From Desulfobacteraceae bacterium (GTDB lineage: Bacteria > Desulfobacterota > Desulfobacteria > Desulfobacterales > Desulfosalsimonadaceae), in contig JAABUA010000003.1 in assembly GCA_011389515.1 (NCBI GenBank), positions 41,705-105,704 on the forward strand: a stretch of 64,000 bases of DNA, read 5' to 3'. The translations under genes and the position numbers were made by a program. Of the stretch, positions 1 to 8,953 are shown piece after piece (the first letter of the stretch is position 1; each line of letters opens with the position of its first letter). Below the pieces are notes generated by a model. That model was not told where the DNA came from. It saw only the letters and a program-made list of their open reading frames with translations, and did not search any database.

Positions 1-3000
1 CATCCGGCGCAGATATCCGGATCAATCCAGGAAATGGCGGAAGGCACCTCGACCACGCCGCGATGCGCCAATGAAAGCGCCTTTGCCGCAGCGCCGGAGG
101 CCTGGGCCGTGGTATCGGGAATATCCTTGGCCGACTGGCACGCCCCTGCCAGAAAAACCCCGTCCGTGGAGGTATTCAACGGGCCAAGCTTTGGATGCTC
201 TTCCAGAAAAAACCCATCCTTACCCTGGCTGATGCCAAACAGGCTGCAGATGCTGTGGGCATCGGGACGGGCCTCCATGGCCAGGCAGAGCACGACCATG
301 TCCACCGGGACCCGGATACGCTTGTTCAACAGGGTATCTTCCCCGATGGCGATAAGCTTTCCTTTTTCCTCCGGCCGGATGGCCTTGTCGGTGATCTCGG
401 CTACCTTGCCCCGTATAAAATTGGTTCCCTCCTCCTGGCAGCGGCGGTAGAATTCTTCATACCCTTTGCCGAAACAACGCATATCAATATAAAATTCATA
501 CACTTCAGTATCATGCCCCACCTTTTCCTTCAGCAGGTGGGAGTATTTCAGGGCATACATGCAGCAAACCCGCGAGCAGTATTCATGATAATTGGCATCC
601 CGGCTGCCGACGCAGTGAATCAGGGCGACGCTTTTGGGCATGCCTTCAAATTCCCCCTTCTCATTTCGCATGAGAATCTGACCGCCCGTCGGACCCGTGG
701 CATTGTTTAGCCTTTCGAATTCTAGGCTTGTGAACACGTTGGGGTACTTGCCATATCCGTACTGCTTGAGCGGTTTTGGGTCCATCAGGTCAAAACCGGT
801 GGCAATAACGATGCTTCCCACTTTTACTTCCAGGTCCTGGGCCTGCATTTCATGATTGATGGCATTGGGCTGACAGGCCTTGAGGCATTCGTAGCATTCG
901 GAACAGACGCCGCATTCCAGGCATCGCGATGCCTCGAGAAGCGCCTGTTCTTCGGTGTAGCCCTCGTACACTTCACAAAAATTCGCTTCTCGCTCTTCGG
1001 GGTCCAGGCATTTGACCGGAACCCTGTTCTGCCGGATCTCCGCGATGGTTTCCTCCGGGAATTCAGGCCTTGCAAAATCCCACTTCTTTTCCCGCCCCTC
1101 ATAAAGGTCCATGCCGTTGACGTACCGGTAGATGCTTTCTGCCGCCTCTTTTCCACAGGCAACCGCCTCGACCACGGACTTGGGGCCGTAAAGCGCATCT
1201 CCACCGGCAAAAACCCATTCAAGGGGTGTCTGAAGGGTAACCGGATCGGCTTCAAGACCGCCCCGTGAAGTGACGGAAACCTTTTGCGATGCAGCGAAAT
1301 CAAGAATTGCGGCCTGTCCGATGGATATGATGACGGTATCGGCAAAATAGGGTTGACAGGCATTTTCATCATAGACGGGGTTGAAACGGCCGTCGTCATC
1401 AAATACCGCCATGCAGGATTTGAACTCGAGTCCGGATACCCGGCCGGAAGCCTTGTCGACAAAAAAGGCTTTCGGGCCATAGCTGTTGACGATTTGGATA
1501 TTCTCGTCGATTGCGTCTTTGATCTCGTGCTCCCATGCAGGCATTTCGTCCCGTTTTTCCAGGCATATCATGGTGACGTTCTGCGCCCCCGTGCGCTTTG
1601 CAGTGAGGGCCACATCCACGGCAACGTTGCCGCCGCCGATGACCAGCACGTCTTTTCCGATGTTCACCTCTTTTCCCATGGCCACATCCCGCAGGAAGTC
1701 AACCCCCTGGAGAACCCCGTCGGTATCCTCGTTCTCGACCCCCAGTTTGCGCCCCCCGTGCAGACCCACCGCCATAAAAACCGCTTTACACCCATCTTCT
1801 TTAAGGCTTTCCAGGGTAATGTCCGTTCCGAATGAAACGCCGGTTTTTATGGTTACCCCCAGTTTTTCAATCTGCTCGATCTCATGGGAAAGGATATCGC
1901 GGGGAAGCCGGTATTCGGGAATGCCAACGGCCATCATGCCGCCGGCAACCGGCAGTTTTTCAAAGATGGTAACTGCATACCCCTTCAACGCCAGAAAACA
2001 GGCGGCGGAAAGCCCGGCCGGACCGGACCCGATAACCGCCACTTTTTCATCCCCCGCTTTCGGCGCTTCAGAAACAACGGCTTCGGCTTCTTTGCCCCAG
2101 TCCGCCAGAAAACGGTGCAGCTCCCGAATCGCCAGCGGCTGGTCCACATCGTTTCTGGTGCATTCCCCTTCGCAGGGATGGTGGCATACACGGCCGCATA
2201 CCCCTGGAAACGGATGCGCCTGCCGGAAAAGCCCCAGCGCTTCAGCGTATTTTCCCTGGTTCATCAGCGCGATATACCCCTGAATGGATACGTGGGCCGG
2301 GCACGTGGCCTTGCAGGGCGCGGTACCCCGCTTGTCAATGACATAGGAGATGGGAACGGCCTGGGGAAAAGACCGGTATATGGCGTGTCGCTCCTTGAGC
2401 CCGACATCCCATTCACTGGGCCGGGTAATGGGGCAGACTTTTTCGCACTCGCCGCACCCGGTGCACACCCCTTCTGTTACGTAGCGGGGCTTGCGGTGAA
2501 CCGTCACGTTGTAGTTGCCGATGTACCCGTTAACGTCAATTACCTCGGAATAGGTCATTAAATTGATATTGGGCTGCTGCCCCACTTCCACCATAACGGG
2601 CGTACCGATGCATGCTGCGCAGTCCAGCGTCGGGAACGTCTTGTCGAACTGGAGCATATGCCCTCCGATCGTGGGATCTTTTTCAACCAGGTAGACCTTG
2701 TTCCCCGCCCTTCCGATATCCAGGGCCGCCTGCATACCCGCAATGCCGGCGCCGACAACCATGATATCGGGATGCACGGACACCTGCCGCGTTTCCAGCT
2801 TTTCATGGTGGCATACGCGGTTCACCGCACCGGCCACCTGGGTCTTCGCCTTCCGCGTGGCGTCATCGGGGTCCGCCGTGACCCAGGACACCTGCTCCCT
2901 GACCGATGCCATCTGAAAATAATAGGGATTGATGCCGGACCGTTGACATACACCCTGAAACGTCTTTTCATGGAGGCGCGGTGAACACGAGGCAACCACT

Positions 3001-3194
3001 ACCCGGTTGAGTCCGTATTCATGGATGTCCTTTTCAATCATTTCCTGTCCGGGATCAGAACACATGAATTTGTAATCCCTGGCGACAACCACGGACCGGA
3101 GCGTTCTGGCAAATGCGGCCACCTCTTCAACACGCACCTTTCCGGCAATGTTGATACCGCAATGACAAACATAACAGCCAATTTTTAATGTCAT
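1..3194 (-). CDS. HdrA-like heterodisulfide reductase flavoprotein with inserted GltD/NfnB-type domain (3' end outside window)
   Basis: The reading frame is open from the ATG at 3194 to the window edge (1064 codons) with no stop, so the C-terminus is missing. Domains in order: the HdrA start with a Cys pair (CYVCHCG, residues 7-13); FAD site GAGIAGMQAA (148-157); the HdrA motif DCAACIGTP (191-199); a ferredoxin-type cluster CTGCGECEKVCP (244-255); a GltD/NfnB-like domain with Cys clusters at about 294-345 and FAD site GSGPAGLSAA (389-398); a second nucleotide-binding site GGGNVAVD (520-527); another Cys cluster CLECGVCSECYECLKACQP (758-776); then the HdrA C-terminal flavin domain. HdrA proteins distribute electrons between flavin and Fe-S clusters, often by bifurcation, in the cytoplasm. 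The GltD-like part suggests an NAD(P)H site. GAGGGA lies upstream of the ATG. The gene starts one base after the stop of the TusA-like gene, so the two are translationally coupled. Partner subunits are not visible here. Confidence 0.9.
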   Translation of the reverse strand, partial: MTLKIGCYVCHCGINIAGKVRVEEVAAFARTLRSVVVARDYKFMCSDPGQEMIEKDIHEYGLNRVVVASCSPRLHEKTFQGVCQRSGINPYYFQMASVREQVSWVTADPDDATRKAKTQVAGAVNRVCHHEKLETRQVSVHPDIMVVGAGIAGMQAALDIGRAGNKVYLVEKDPTIGGHMLQFDKTFPTLDCAACIGTPVMVEVGQQPNINLMTYSEVIDVNGYIGNYNVTVHRKPRYVTEGVCTGCGECEKVCPITRPSEWDVGLKERHAIYRSFPQAVPISYVIDKRGTAPCKATCPAHVSIQGYIALMNQGKYAEALGLFRQAHPFPGVCGRVCHHPCEGECTRNDVDQPLAIRELHRFLADWGKEAEAVVSEAPKAGDEKVAVIGSGPAGLSAACFLALKGYAVTIFEKLPVAGGMMAVGIPEYRLPRDILSHEIEQIEKLGVTIKTGVSFGTDITLESLKEDGCKAVFMAVGLHGGRKLGVENEDTDGVLQGVDFLRDVAMGKEVNIGKDVLVIGGGNVAVDVALTAKRTGAQNVTMICLEKRDEMPAWEHEIKDAIDENIQIVNSYGPKAFFVDKASGRVSGLEFKSCMAVFDDDGRFNPVYDENACQPYFADTVIISIGQAAILDFAASQKVSVTSRGGLEADPVTLQTPLEWVFAGGDALYGPKSVVEAVACGKEAAESIYRYVNGMDLYEGREKKWDFARPEFPEETIAEIRQNRVPVKCLDPEEREANFCEVYEGYTEEQALLEASRCLECGVCSECYECLKACQPNAINHEMQAQDLEVKVGSIVIATGFDLMDPKPLKQYGYGKYPNVFTSLEFERLNNATGPTGGQILMRNEKGEFEGMPKSVALIHCVGSRDANYHEYCSRVCCMYALKYSHLLKEKVGHDTEVYEFYIDMRCFGKGYEEFYRRCQEEGTNFIRGKVAEITDKAIRPEEKGKLIAIGEDTLLNKRIRVPVDMVVLCLAMEARPDAHSICSLFGISQGKDGFFLEEHPKLGPLNTSTDGVFLAGACQSAKDIPDTTAQASGAAAKALSLAHRGVVEVPSAISWIDPDICAG

Positions 3195-3195
3195 T

Positions 3196-3450
3196 TCAGC
3201 TTCCCTCGATATTTTTTTTCTTCATATGGAACCGAAACGAATGATCGTTTGCGGCCTCTTCCACGAAGATCAGTTCACAGGAGTACGCCGGCAGTATTTT
3301 CAGCAGGTCGCTGCTTGTATCCGAATCATGGCAGAGAATCTCAAGCGTCTGCTCCGGTGCCATTTCACGAAAGAGCTGGCTGACTTTCAGCAGAGCGATC
3401 GGCAAAATAAAACCCCGTAAATCAAGTATATGATCTGCCTTTTGTGTCAA
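3196..3450 (-). CDS. TusA/SirA-fold protein lacking the catalytic cysteine
   Basis: An 84-residue protein with a TTG start (GGGA 9 bases upstream). The N-terminal pattern ILDLRGFILPIALLK aligns with the TusA signature in which an LDxRG stretch is followed by CPxP, but the Cys is Leu16 and the second Pro is Ala19. TusA family members relay persulfide sulfur on that Cys, so this one cannot do the usual chemistry. Two other Cys (in ILCHDSD and YSCELI) lie elsewhere. The stop is one base before the HdrA start, so both are made from one transcript. A structural or regulatory role beside HdrA is inference. No other gene precedes it in the unit. Confidence 0.65.
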   Translation of the reverse strand: MTQKADHILDLRGFILPIALLKVSQLFREMAPEQTLEILCHDSDTSSDLLKILPAYSCELIFVEEAANDHSFRFHMKKKNIEGS

Positions 3451-3666
3451 AGCATCGATTCCCGACGATGTTGAAATATGCCCGGAGCGACCGCATGTAG
3501 ATGTATGAAGCGGCCTGGTAATCCAGATTTTTAATCAACCTGAACCCTCTGGATAGGACTTTGCAACAGCAGTGCCAATCCTGCGACCTTTTCAAAAATG
3601 GCGGGAATACCCACTTTTTGGTTGCATTGGATTTTTCTTGACTGTTAATGTGTTTAATATTAACAG

Positions 3667-3680
3667 TTAACATATGTTAA
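3667..3680. promoter_or_regulatory. 14-bp perfect palindrome in a divergent spacer
   Basis: TTAACATATGTTAA is a perfect palindrome inside an AT-rich stretch with further TTAACA/TGTTAA half-sites at about 3648-3690. It lies between the divergent TusA-HdrA unit and the sigma54 activator gene. It could be an operator. No regulator is assigned. Confidence 0.35.
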
Positions 3681-3750
3681 ATTTTTAACATATTGGTGCC
3701 CAACGCAAGATTCGGATTTCGGGTCAATCTTGTTGTTGGATACATATTGT

Positions 3751-3840
3751 TACAGAATGTGGACCCGTAGACACCCCTTGCGGGTGCCCCTACGGGTCCT
3801 TTTGATCATCATGTCTGTTGATAAATGCAAAAAATTGTAA
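3751..3840 (-). repeat. Family A palindromic element, copy 1 (internally deleted)
   Basis: The copy is in reverse orientation relative to the copy at 28624. It keeps ATTGT..CAGAATGTGGACCC, one GC-rich arm, CTACGGGTCC, TTTTGATCATCATGTCT and ATAAATGCAA. One hairpin arm and the loop are gone, leaving a short palindrome around ACACCCCTTGCGGGTGCCCC. It fills part of the 486-base gap 3451-3936. Confidence 0.75.
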
Positions 3841-3844
3841 AAAA

Positions 3845-3875
3845 CCGATTGCGATTTCGATTTCGAAAAAACGAG
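3845..3875. repeat. TTTCGA-type hexamer array
   Basis: CCGATTGCGATTTCGATTTCG followed by AAAAAACGAG. The same short array recurs at 8176, 16440, 17585, 21161, 23790, 23915 and 28545, always in spacers and often beside family A copies. Confidence 0.6.
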
Positions 3876-3936
3876 ATGCAAGCAAGAGAATTGTGCGAAA
3901 TCAGTTATCCGGGCCGGGAATAAAGAGGAATCGACC

Positions 3937-5325
3937 ATGCATGAAAAAGACCTGAATGTTTACTGGAAAACCGTGGTGGATACGATCAAGGACGGGGTGA
4001 TGATCGTTGACAAAAGAGGGGTGATTGTTTCTGTCAACCGGGCCATGTCCGAAATCACGGGCTATGACAGGGATGAACTGCTGGGGAAGCCCTGCACGTT
4101 TCTGAACTGCGACATATGCAACGTGGTGCTTGAAAAAAACGGGGAGCACTGGTGCCATTTGTTCAAAACGGGTTTTCTCAACATGCGTGAGGCGGTAATC
4201 CAGAAAAAAAATGCGGAGATCATCCCGGTTCTCAAGAATGCTTCCATTTTGCGGGACGGCGAGGACAATGTGATCGGCGCCGTGGAGACCATTACCGACA
4301 TCACGGAACTCAATGAAAAGGAAACCCAGATCAGCGCCCTTCGCAGCGAATTGCTCCTGGAAAACAGTTTTCACGGACTTCTGGGAAATTCTCTGCCCAT
4401 GCAGCAGGTATACGACCTGATCGAAAACGCGGCCCTCTCCGATGCGCCCGTGATCATTTTCGGGGAAAGCGGAACCGGCAAGGAACTGGTCGCACAGGCC
4501 ATCCACAACATCAGCCGGCGAAGCGACAATCCCTACGTAAAGGTGAATTGCGCCGCTTTAAACGATTCCCTTCTCGAAAGCGAACTGTTCGGCCACCGGA
4601 AAGGCGCGTTTACCGGGGCGTACCAGGATCGAATGGGGCGCTTTGAATCTGCCGGAAACGGAACGATTTTCCTCGATGAAATCGGTGATTTGCCGCTTTC
4701 CACACAGGTCAAACTGCTGAGAGTTCTCGAAGACCATGTAATCGAGCGCGTGGGAGACAATCAGCCGCTAAAGATCGATGTGCGGATCATCACCGCCACC
4801 AACCGCGATCTGCAGAAGCTGATGGAGGAAGGAAAGTTCAGGGATGATCTTTTTTACCGCATCAACGTGATCCCGATCCGGGTGCCCCCCTTGAGAAAAA
4901 GGGGCGGAGACATATCCCTGCTGGCAGACGCATTTTTTCAGCGGAACCGCCTGAAAAGCGACAAGCCCGTAAACGGCATTTCAAACGCGGCCATGGAAGC
5001 CCTCGTCAATTATTCCTGGCCCGGGAATGTGCGGGAACTCAAAAGCGCCTTTGAATATGCTTTTGTTACATGCGATGACGCCATGATCCGGCCGGAACAC
5101 CTCCCCCCGGACATTTTGCATACCAATGGAGCCCGGAAAGGATCGCAGGAAAAAACAGCCCGGAACCGGGACGAGAAAAACAGGCAGGAGCTGATCGATG
5201 CCCTTCGCGAAGCCGAAGGAAACCAGTCCAGGGCAGCGGAAATATTAGGGGTTTCCCGGGTGACGGTCTGGAACCGGATAAAGCGCTACAACATTGCCGT
5301 TCTTCGGGATGTGGCGGAAAACTGA
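3937..5325 (+). CDS. PAS-domain sigma54-dependent transcriptional activator (NtrC/Fis type)
   Basis: A 462-residue regulator. An N-terminal PAS domain (about 10-125) carries four Cys (53, 58, 61, 73) in the pattern CTFLNCDIC...HWC. The AAA+ domain has Walker A GESGTGKE (176-183), the sigma54-contact loop GAFTGA (223-228) and Walker B IFLDEIG (244-250). A C-terminal Fis-type helix-turn-helix lies around 425-450 (RAAEILGVSRVTVWNRIKR). There is no receiver domain, so activity is presumably set by the PAS ligand or Cys redox/metal state (inference). AGAGGA precedes the ATG. The stop is two bases from the stop of the convergent kinase gene. Target genes cannot be read from the sequence. Confidence 0.93.
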   Translation: MHEKDLNVYWKTVVDTIKDGVMIVDKRGVIVSVNRAMSEITGYDRDELLGKPCTFLNCDICNVVLEKNGEHWCHLFKTGFLNMREAVIQKKNAEIIPVLKNASILRDGEDNVIGAVETITDITELNEKETQISALRSELLLENSFHGLLGNSLPMQQVYDLIENAALSDAPVIIFGESGTGKELVAQAIHNISRRSDNPYVKVNCAALNDSLLESELFGHRKGAFTGAYQDRMGRFESAGNGTIFLDEIGDLPLSTQVKLLRVLEDHVIERVGDNQPLKIDVRIITATNRDLQKLMEEGKFRDDLFYRINVIPIRVPPLRKRGGDISLLADAFFQRNRLKSDKPVNGISNAAMEALVNYSWPGNVRELKSAFEYAFVTCDDAMIRPEHLPPDILHTNGARKGSQEKTARNRDEKNRQELIDALREAEGNQSRAAEILGVSRVTVWNRIKRYNIAVLRDVAEN

Positions 5326-5326
5326 A

Positions 5327-6472
5327 TCAGGACGCCACCGGCAGTACTATTCGAAAGGTGGAGGTATTGCCGTCCGTATTCATTACAAGGACATCCCCCC
5401 CGTGGCGCTGCATGATTTCTTTTACCGTTGAAAGGCCGAGCCCCACGCCGTATCCCTCCTGCTTCGTGGTATAAAACGGCTCGAAAATGCGGGGCAAGTC
5501 CTCATTGCTGATGCCCGTGCCGGTGTCTTCCACGTCCAGAAAAAGAACGTCCTTTCCGGGTTCGACGCCTGATGTCAACGTCAGGCGCCCGCCTTTCGGC
5601 ATGGAATCGATGGCATTGAAGATAAGGTTCAACAGGCACTGCTGTAACTGATTGAAATCCCCCCTTACGCCGGGAAGCCCTTTGGGAATAGTGGTATGCA
5701 GCTCAATTTTCTGCAGTTCCAGCTTGTGGGAGCAAAGAAGAATGCACCGGTTCACGAGGTCCGCAATGAATATGGTTTCAAAGGAAGGCGGCGATTTTCG
5801 GGTATAGGCAAGGAGGTTTCCGGTAATATAGGAGCACCGGCTGATTTCCTTGTCTACGATATCCAGGTACCGGGAATATTTTTCGAGCCTGGCGCTGTCC
5901 ATATTTCCCTTTTCCACCGTTTTCTTCATCAGGCGAACATAATTCAGGATGCCGGACAGGGGGTTGTTTATTTCATGCACCACGCTTGCCGCAAGCCGCC
6001 CCAATGAAACCAGCTTGTCCTGCTGGAGGATTCGGGCCTGGTCTTCCATGGCCCTTTCCAGAAGGCGCGTATAGTCTTTGAGCTGCTTGCGGGAAACAAA
6101 ACGGTCCCTTGCACGTTTCAGGGCAAGATGAAGGGCTTCATAGTTGAGGGGTTTTGTGACGAAATCGGAAGCATCGAGCTGCAGCGCCCGTATGGCAAGG
6201 TCCATATCTGCAAACGCCGTGATAATGATCACTTCCGTATCGGGCATTTCCTTTTTCACGGTTTCAAGGACCGCAAGCCCGTCCATGACCGGCATGCGAA
6301 TGTCGGTAATAATGATCTCCGGTTTTTTTTCGCGCGCCAGGTTCAATCCGGTCTGACCATCGGCCGCCGTAAAAACGACGTACCCCGCATCTTCAAGGGT
6401 AATCTGCACAACCTCCCGAATATCCTCTTCATCGTCGATCAGCACGATGGTCCATGATGCGCCGGAATCCAT
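5327..6472 (-). CDS. Receiver-histidine kinase hybrid (receiver first)
   Basis: A 381-residue soluble protein. The receiver domain has acidic pair DDEED near residue 13, phosphoacceptor Asp57 (IITDIRMP) and Lys107 (VTKPLN). It is followed by a HisKA domain with His166 (VVHEINNPL) and a HATPase domain with the DTGTGIS and GVGLGLSTV boxes. There are no membrane segments, so it likely takes input by phosphotransfer from another kinase through Asp57. GGGAG is 8 bases before the ATG. It converges on the sigma54 activator, but the activator has no receiver, so a direct pair is not shown. Confidence 0.92.
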   Translation of the reverse strand: MDSGASWTIVLIDDEEDIREVVQITLEDAGYVVFTAADGQTGLNLAREKKPEIIITDIRMPVMDGLAVLETVKKEMPDTEVIIITAFADMDLAIRALQLDASDFVTKPLNYEALHLALKRARDRFVSRKQLKDYTRLLERAMEDQARILQQDKLVSLGRLAASVVHEINNPLSGILNYVRLMKKTVEKGNMDSARLEKYSRYLDIVDKEISRCSYITGNLLAYTRKSPPSFETIFIADLVNRCILLCSHKLELQKIELHTTIPKGLPGVRGDFNQLQQCLLNLIFNAIDSMPKGGRLTLTSGVEPGKDVLFLDVEDTGTGISNEDLPRIFEPFYTTKQEGYGVGLGLSTVKEIMQRHGGDVLVMNTDGNTSTFRIVLPVAS

Positions 6473-6500
6473 TCACATGCTCCCAATGATGGTCATCTGG

Positions 6501-8159
6501 TTATCTGGCATCAAATGCATCGTTGACAATGCGTTGGGCTTCTTCCTGGATTTTTTTCAAATGCGCTTTCCCCTTGAAGCTTTCCGCATATATTTTATAG
6601 ATATCCTCGGTGCCGGAAGGACGGGCGGCAAACCAACCGTTTTCCGATACGATTTTGATCCCGCCGATGGCCGCGCCGTTGCCGGGGGCCGATGTCAGCT
6701 TTGCCGATACGGCCTCTCCGGCCAGCATATCCGCACGGATAGCATCCGGGGTGAGATTCTTCAATGCTTCTTTCTGCCGCCGGGTAGCCGGAGCATCCAT
6801 CCGCTCATAAACGCATTTTCCAAAACGGCCTTCAAGTTCACCATAGATTTCCGCAGGGTCCTTTCCCGTGACGGCACATATTTCCGCCGCCAGCAGGTTC
6901 ATGATGATTCCGTCCTTGTCCGTGGCCCAGGCGGTGCCGTCTTTGCGCAGGAAAGAAGCCCCCGCGCTCTCCTCTCCCCCAAACCCGAAGGTCCCATCCA
7001 GAAGGCCGTCCACAAACCACTTAAAACCAACGGGAACCTCTGTGAGCGGTTGATTCAGATGCCTGGCAACGCGGTCGATCATGGCCGTGGAAACAAGCGT
7101 TTTTCCGACGGCCGCGGTCTTCGGCCAGCCCGGCCGGTTCTGGAAAAGGTACCAGATGGACACGGCAAGATAATGGTTGGGGTTCAACAATCCGGCACCA
7201 CGCGTGACAATCCCGTGCCGGTCGCCGTCCGGATCATTTCCGAATGCGATGTCAAAGCGTCGCTTCAACGATATCAGACCCTGCATGGCATAACGCGAAG
7301 AGCAGTCCATGCGGATTTTGCCGTCCTTGTCCACCCGCATGAAACCAAAAGCCGGGTCCACTGTCTTGTTGACAACCTCGATATCGATACCGTATTTTTC
7401 CGCAATGGGTTCCCAGAAATAAACGGTGGAGCCGCCCATGGGATCGACGCCCAGCTTTATCCCTGCTTTTGCGATGGCAGCCATGTCCACCACATTGTCA
7501 AGATCATCGACATAGGCAGAGATAAAATCATATTCCCGGGTGGTATCCGCTTTCAGGGCTTTTTCAAACGGCATTCGCCGGATACTGCCGGGGCCGTTTT
7601 CAAGGATTTCGTTGGCCCGTTTTGCAACGGCATCGGTCACCTCCGCGCCTGCCGGCCCGCCATGGGGGGGATTGTATTTGAACCCCCCGTCCTGGGGGGG
7701 GTTATGGGACGGCGTGATCACCACGCCGTCTGCCCGCGCCTTTGTCGCCTTGCGCGTGCGCCCATGGTTCCAGTTCAAAATTGCATGGGAGATCGCCGGG
7801 GTCGGCGTATATCCCATGCCGCTTTGCATCATTACGTTGACGCCGGCAGCAGCAAATACTTCCAAGGCTGTTGCCATGGCGGGTTCGGACAGGGCGTGCG
7901 TGTCCATGCCTAAGAAAAGGGGGCCGGAAATGTGATTTGCCGCCCGGTATTCGCATATGGCCGCGGAAATCGCAATGACATGGTCTTCATTGAAGCTGCC
8001 GTCACCAGATGTTCCCCGGTGCCCGGATGTTCCGAACTCCACCTGCTGGGCGGGATCGCCGGGATCCGGCTGCCTGTTGTAATAAGATGCCACGAGCCTC
8101 GGCACATTGATCAGCATTTCCCGCGGCGCTTTTTTACCGGCAAGTTTATTTGCTGCCAT
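6501..8159 (-). CDS. pgm: Phosphoglucomutase (alpha-D-glucose phosphate-specific)
   Basis: A 552-residue member of the alpha-D-phosphohexomutase family, interconverting glucose-1-phosphate and glucose-6-phosphate for glycogen and sugar-nucleotide metabolism. Visible signatures are [14 protein letters not shown] near the N-terminus, the phosphoserine loop [13 protein letters not shown], the metal loop NDPDGDRHG, the sugar-binding GEESAG and the C-terminal [16 protein letters not shown] phosphate-binding loop. The frame extends upstream to 8228, but AAGGGGAAAAA precedes the ATG at 8159, and the longer start would overlap the lipase gene and a repeat array, so 8159 is chosen. Confidence 0.95.
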   Translation of the reverse strand: MAANKLAGKKAPREMLINVPRLVASYYNRQPDPGDPAQQVEFGTSGHRGTSGDGSFNEDHVIAISAAICEYRAANHISGPLFLGMDTHALSEPAMATALEVFAAAGVNVMMQSGMGYTPTPAISHAILNWNHGRTRKATKARADGVVITPSHNPPQDGGFKYNPPHGGPAGAEVTDAVAKRANEILENGPGSIRRMPFEKALKADTTREYDFISAYVDDLDNVVDMAAIAKAGIKLGVDPMGGSTVYFWEPIAEKYGIDIEVVNKTVDPAFGFMRVDKDGKIRMDCSSRYAMQGLISLKRRFDIAFGNDPDGDRHGIVTRGAGLLNPNHYLAVSIWYLFQNRPGWPKTAAVGKTLVSTAMIDRVARHLNQPLTEVPVGFKWFVDGLLDGTFGFGGEESAGASFLRKDGTAWATDKDGIIMNLLAAEICAVTGKDPAEIYGELEGRFGKCVYERMDAPATRRQKEALKNLTPDAIRADMLAGEAVSAKLTSAPGNGAAIGGIKIVSENGWFAARPSGTEDIYKIYAESFKGKAHLKKIQEEAQRIVNDAFDAR

Positions 8160-8175
8160 TTTTTCCCCTTTATTT

Positions 8176-8200
8176 CGTTTTTTCGAAATCGAAATCGGTT
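8176..8200. repeat. TTTCGA-type hexamer array
   Basis: GTTTTTTCGAAATCGAAATCGG, the reverse-orientation form of the array at 3845. It sits between the lipase stop and the phosphoglucomutase start. Confidence 0.5.
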
Positions 8201-8202
8201 TC

Positions 8203-8946
8203 TTATTCATTGAAGACGCCGGTTTCAATAAACCGGATCACCAGCTCGGCGGTTTCCCGGGTGTGGTGAATTTCATGATGGTTGTAAGGCACAACGACAA
8301 AATCATCGAGACCGGGATAATACACGGAATCCACTTCCACCCGACCGTCATTTTCCGCTTCCAATAGCTGGCCGAGCACCAGGTTGCTTTTGTTTCCGGC
8401 GATTGCCCCGATTTTGGTTCCTTCCGGATCTTTCAGCCCCAGCGTGGCAACATACTCCGGCCGGAGCGAATCAAGGGTGGCAAAGGTTTCCACCAGCAAA
8501 TCGGAAATATCTCCCGCCATTCCCGCAAGGGTGCTCCCCTGGTTTGGCGTGGCGATCAGCACGGCCTGCCCCACCCTTTCACACTGGGAAAAATGCGCCA
8601 GATAATAGCGGATCACCAACCCGCCGGTGCTGTGTCCGACCATGGCAACCGTTTGATCTTCCGGAATTCCCGAAAAAATTTCCTCCATTTCCCGGGCAAA
8701 AACGATGGCCGCATCCTCGACATGGTCAAATGTAAGGGGGAGATCCACCTTTACCGTTCTGTAGCCGGAAGCTTCAAGAAAATCGGCAAGGGTTCGCATA
8801 TCCCTGCTGCCTTTGCTGTATCCGTGCAAAAGGATCACCGTTTTGGGCTCCCTGCCGACTTGTCCGCTTTCTTGGGTTTTCTGCACGGGGTTCTTGCAGG
8901 AGCCGAATATAACCATCAGTAAAAGGCCAAGGGCCAGGATGCGCAT
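8203..8946 (-). CDS. Alpha/beta-hydrolase lipoprotein (lipase/esterase family)
   Basis: 247 residues. An N-terminal lipoprotein signal ([17 protein letters not shown]) predicts lipidation of Cys17 and attachment to a membrane. The hydrolase fold shows the oxyanion segment [10 protein letters not shown], nucleophile elbow GHSTGG with Ser, and a late His in a YNHHEIHHT stretch that may complete the triad. This resembles triacylglycerol lipase/PGAP1-like esterases; the substrate is unknown. GAGGGA lies 9 bases before the ATG at 8946 and overlaps the end of the transglycosylase gene, so the two are in one unit. A longer frame to 8973 uses a non-ATG start and is less likely. Confidence 0.8.
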   Translation of the reverse strand: MRILALGLLLMVIFGSCKNPVQKTQESGQVGREPKTVILLHGYSKGSRDMRTLADFLEASGYRTVKVDLPLTFDHVEDAAIVFAREMEEIFSGIPEDQTVAMVGHSTGGLVIRYYLAHFSQCERVGQAVLIATPNQGSTLAGMAGDISDLLVETFATLDSLRPEYVATLGLKDPEGTKIGAIAGNKSNLVLGQLLEAENDGRVEVDSVYYPGLDDFVVVPYNHHEIHHTRETAELVIRFIETGVFNE

Positions 8947-8953
8947 GTTTCTT

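Noticed and set aside
34..2984. Several plus-strand open frames over the HdrA region
   Set aside because: They are opposite-strand shadows; the minus-strand frame gives one continuous protein with family motifs.
1..3194. Possible selenocysteine (UGA) in HdrA
   Set aside because: I read the entire frame and found no in-frame UGA; Cys residues are present at the expected cluster positions.
3422..3673. 83-residue minus-strand frame in the divergent spacer
   Set aside because: Overlaps the TusA-like gene start region and has no ribosome site or recognisable motif.
5325..5327. Kinase and sigma54 activator as one two-component pair
   Set aside because: The activator has no receiver domain to accept phosphate, and the genes converge, so only neighbourhood links them.
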